Below, one piece after another: positions 13,700 through 15,571 of a DNA stretch of 15,571 bases (positions within the stretch are counted from its first letter, which is position 1; every line of letters starts with the position of its first letter). Source of the stretch: Lentzea aerocolonigenes. GTDB lineage: Bacteria > Actinomycetota > Actinomycetes > Mycobacteriales > Pseudonocardiaceae. The notes below the pieces were generated by a model that saw only the letters and a program-made list of their open reading frames with translations, ran no database searches and was not told the DNA's origin. Position numbers and translations under genes: made by a program. The stretch is taken from assembly GCF_000955955.1 (NCBI RefSeq), contig NZ_JYJG01000465.1:1-15571 (forward strand), written 5' to 3'.

Positions 13700-14026
13700 G
13701 GGCCCGCTCGAGCTCGGTACTGCGAAGGACATCGCGGCGTCCTGGCCGACCACTGCCCGAACCAGTCCAGCACTCCCGAAGGCCAGTGCAGTCGTTCGAG
13801 CGGGGTGAGCGGCACTTCGCCTCAGGACGCGTTCGGCGGGTGACCGTGGACGCGGCGACCCTGAACGTCTGCGTTGCCGTTTTGCCGGCCTGGCTCCACC
13901 AAGGCGGGGACGTCGGTGAACAGCGACGGAAACCGTTGTCGGACAAGCGCTTGCGGTTGTCCTGCACGGCTGCGACCGGGAGACGCCGTTCGTCTGTGTC
14001 GCCCCGCTCAGCACGCTTGCGTGGGC
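13700..14026. other. Region without a confident gene; possible decayed coding sequence
   Basis: No single frame is convincing on either strand. On the minus strand, protein-like pieces occur in different frames: FPSLFTDVPALVEPG, ended by a stop at 13822-13824, then PLTPLERLHWPSGVLDWFGQW, then RSTELERARASIDAQ. This could be a gene broken by frameshifts, in keeping with the broken genes to the right, or chance in GC-rich DNA. I do not recognise a family. Confidence 0.3.
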
Positions 14027-14410
14027 CTATTCGTGCTTGGGCAATCCGGGCACCAGCCTCAGTGCGCGGTTGCTGCGTGGGTCGGTGCGCGTCTTGGCCT
14101 CGTCGACCTGCCGGATCAGCTCGTCGCAGACCTCGCTCAGTGCCGTGGGCAGATCGCGCTCCGAGGATGTGGCGACGAAGTGCAGGCGTGGTCTCTGGTC
14201 GATCCAGCATTCCAGGGTGAGTCGTTGCCCGGCACCCTGACGGTCCTTCAGGCTGATTTCCAGGTCGATCTGGTCGTCGCGGAATGACCGCAACGGCAGA
14301 CCGAGCGCGGTCAGGCGTTCCGAGACCCATCCGCGTTCGGATGCGAGGAATCCGGCGGCGAGGCGTAGACGTCGGACGATGACCGCAGCGCCTGCTGGAG
14401 TGTGAGACAT
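14027..14410 (-). CDS. HPF/RaiA-like ribosome hibernation factor
   Basis: A protein of 127 residues from the ATG at 14410, with AAAGGA at 14421-14426 ten bases upstream. A TTG at 14473 in frame would add 21 residues and overlap the preceding stop, but it lacks a ribosome site. The sequence follows the S30AE/sigma-54 modulation fold: VSERLTALGLPL helix, a strand with DDQIDLEISL, then LTLECWID and RLHFVATSSERDL strands, and a final helix ALSEVCDELIRQVDEAKTRT that matches the conserved D-K-L-x-R-Q helix. Length fits the short HPF/YfiA type with no C-terminal dimer domain. Role: binds the 30S subunit and silences ribosomes in stress or stationary phase. It is downstream of a cold-shock remnant and other small genes on the same strand, in keeping with a stress operon. 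Confidence 0.7.
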   Translation of the reverse strand: MSHTPAGAAVIVRRLRLAAGFLASERGWVSERLTALGLPLRSFRDDQIDLEISLKDRQGAGQRLTLECWIDQRPRLHFVATSSERDLPTALSEVCDELIRQVDEAKTRTDPRSNRALRLVPGLPKHE

Positions 14411-14469
14411 GCGCTCGGTGTCCTTTGTGGAGTGTGCACCGCTGCTGCCAAGCGACGGCTTGCCGGTGT

Positions 14470-14652
14470 TCAAACTGGCCTTCGCGGTGTCGGTGCCGGC
14501 TCGTGGAAGAGGTTCTCGTAGGACCGCTGCTCGTCGTCGGGGGGATTGGGGTTCGCCAGTGAGTGGTGTGTCTCCGGGTGGCTGAACAGGTCATTCGCCG
14601 AGCGCGCAGTCGTGGGCTGCGTTTCGGGACGTGACACGTACTGGTTTCTCAT
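14470..14652 (-). CDS. Small hydrophilic protein of unknown function
   Basis: A 60-residue product from the ATG at 14652, with a purine-rich AAGAGAG stretch about eight bases upstream. It is rich in Pro, His, Ser and Asn, with no hydrophobic segment, so it is probably disordered. Two related pieces, SANDLFSHPE (about 18-27) and SYENLFHEP (about 44-52), suggest an internal repeat. The stop is 59 bases before the HPF-like start, so the two are probably cotranscribed. I do not recognise a family; a role with the ribosome factor is only a guess from position. Confidence 0.5.
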   Translation of the reverse strand: MRNQYVSRPETQPTTARSANDLFSHPETHHSLANPNPPDDEQRSYENLFHEPAPTPRRPV

Positions 14653-14793
14653 GGTTCCGGCTCTCTTCGTGTCCTGTGCATGCTTGCGGCTGGCCGGTGA
14701 CGCGAACTCGTGGTGTGGTGGCGGCAAAACCGGCGTGATGAGGGGTCGGTGTCTCCGTCAGCGTGTGTCAGCTGGTAGGAGCACGATGTGAGG

Positions 14794-14927
14794 TCAGACG
14801 ACGCGGACGGAGGTGGTCTGCGGGCCCTTGGGGCCTGGCTGACCTCGAACTCGACGCGCTGGCTGTCCTCGAGGCTGCGGTAGCGGCGGCCGTCGATCTC
14901 AGAGTAGTGCACGAAGACGTCAGACAT
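14794..14927 (-). pseudogene. Cold-shock (CspA-like) protein remnant with frameshift
   Basis: From the ATG at 14927 the frame reads MSDVFVHYSEIDG, then SLEDSQRVEFEVSQ, the C-terminal half of a cold-shock domain including the RNP2 motif VFVHY. One C appears to be missing at about 14834-14835; restoring it gives GPKGPQTTSVRVV and a stop at 14794, a normal end for this family. Without it the frame runs on into unrelated sequence. The N-terminal half with the RNP1 motif is not recognisable; SFFILQD in another frame just upstream may be its trace. It is a broken gene or one affected by sequence error. Intact relatives are single-strand RNA/DNA-binding chaperones of about 67 residues. Confidence 0.7.
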
Positions 14928-15095
14928 CGCGTTTCGGACGGCGACTTCTCCGGCTTGTCCTGCAAGATGAAGAAAGAGGCGCCCGCAACATCGTTTCCGC
15001 GAGCGTGATGAACCACGAACACAAAACTCGACGACCACCGCGTACAACACCGCCGTGGCCAGTTCAGTTCCCGTGGTGACATCAGGTGTCGTACG

Positions 15096-15259
15096 TCACC
15101 GGCAGACGCAGCCTCGGGCCGACGCGGAAGCCGTGGTCGCGGTGCAGTAGCGAACGCCGATCGAGTCGTGCTCGTGCCACGGGTGCGGGCACACGGCACA
15201 GATGCCGGCAGCGTCGCAGTGGCCGGCCGGTGCAGTGGTTTGCAGTCAGACGTGGGCAT
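15096..15259 (-). pseudogene. Small Cys-rich protein, frameshifted
   Basis: The start is ATG 15259 with GGAG at 15267-15270, reading MPTSDCKPLHRP. The reading must then change frame near GGCCGGCC (about 15221-15230) to continue GHCDAAGICAVCPHPWHEHD, then IGVRYCTATTA and RGCVCR, with a stop at 15096-15098. One added base gives a 54-residue protein with seven Cys and several His, which could bind zinc. From memory, small proteins ending in RGCVC are common and uncharacterised in actinomycetes. It lies on the same strand as the cold-shock remnant and the HPF-like gene. Confidence 0.6.
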
Positions 15260-15305
15260 GCGGGTACTCCGATGATCGATGCTGGAACGAGAGGATGTGG
15301 GGGGT

Positions 15306-15571
15306 TCAGGACGGTTCGTCGCGGATCTCGATGGCACGCCGGACGATTTCGCTGCAGTCCCAGGCGCCGGTGAGCACCGAACCTTGTCACAGGAGACGTC
15401 GACCACCAGCGTTTCCGAGGCCAAAGTGAGCTCCAGGAAGGCCAGAAGGTCTCCTTCGAGGTCACGCAGGGACAGAAGGGCCCGCAGGCGGACAACGTCG
15501 TCCCGCCTAGACGGTTGATTCCAAGGGTCCGCAGCCACGGACCTGCGGGAGTTCCTGCAAACGCCGTCGCC
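15306..15571 (-). pseudogene. Frameshifted small protein of unknown function (may extend beyond window)
   Basis: The frame is open from the right edge; a GTG at 15538 is a possible start. It reads VVRLRALLSLRDLEGDLL, then ELTLASETLVVDVSCDK, well-formed protein sequence. Near 15383-15395 the coherent reading changes frame and goes on as GSVLTGAWDCSEIVRRAIEI, ending RDEPS at the stop 15306-15308. One added base would give 77 residues from the GTG. The original frame instead runs on with poor composition. I do not recognise the family. It is the first of three neighbouring genes with the same kind of defect. Confidence 0.55.

Noticed and set aside
13695..13720. ApaI/XhoI/SacI-like run resembling a cloning vector polylinker
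   Set aside because: Only about a dozen bases match, the KpnI site is broken, and no other vector sequence is nearby; chance in GC-rich DNA is likelier.
13577..13843. Plus-strand frame of 88 codons starting MAPSQKNSLVLL
   Set aside because: It passes through three hairpins, has no ribosome site and becomes low-complexity; no family resemblance.
1..15571. CRISPR arrays, tRNA/rRNA genes, insertion sequences
   Set aside because: No regularly spaced direct repeats, no cloverleaf or rRNA sequence, and no transposase motif was seen on reading both strands.

Overview
The window is high-GC DNA with strong G/C bias at third codon positions, Streptomyces-type regulators (AfsR/SARP), leaky GTG starts and secreted actinomycete enzymes. 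This points to a filamentous actinobacterium; a member of the Pseudonocardiales (Lentzea/Saccharothrix-like) is my best guess, made by inference and not by any search.

Layout. (1) Positions 1-950, minus strand: the N-terminal part of a secreted lysozyme/transglycosylase-like protein followed by 37-residue repeats; it runs off the left edge. (2) 1048-3933, plus: an AfsR-type regulator (winged helix, BTAD, NB-ARC, TPR) with one TTA codon, divergent from the lysozyme-like gene. (3) 3964-6234, minus: a secreted M4 metalloprotease with a propeptide and two C-terminal accessory domains; a perfect 15-bp inverted repeat separates it from the convergent regulator. (4) 6595-8688, plus: a second NB-ARC/TPR protein with no DNA-binding domain, whose short N-terminus resembles the RHIM-like amyloid signalling motifs of bacterial NLRs. 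(5) 8671-10094, minus: a translationally coupled pair, a GT-B-like/glycerophosphotransferase-like protein and a 78-residue unknown. (6) 10309-13299, plus: a third NB-ARC/TPR protein, again of the AfsR/SARP type, divergent from the pair; the shared promoter region carries three heptamer direct repeats of SARP-box type and a hairpin that overlaps the ribosome binding site of the pair. (7) 13300-13700: non-coding DNA rich in inverted repeats, with a possible 39-residue peptide gene. (8) 14027-15571, minus: a run of small stress-type genes (an HPF/RaiA-like ribosome factor, a 60-residue unknown, a cold-shock protein remnant, a Cys-rich small protein, a 77-residue unknown). The last three each appear to lack one base in this sequence.

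How the parts may work together. Three related signal-transducing NTPases (STAND class) lie within 12 kb. Two can bind DNA and are each divergent from a gene they might control (a cell-wall enzyme; a transferase pair). The third looks like a sensor that would signal through an N-terminal self-assembling motif. The two secreted hydrolases and the regulators suggest control of exported or cell-envelope functions, but the sequence does not prove a single system. The frameshift cluster at the right end is either real decay or local sequence error.
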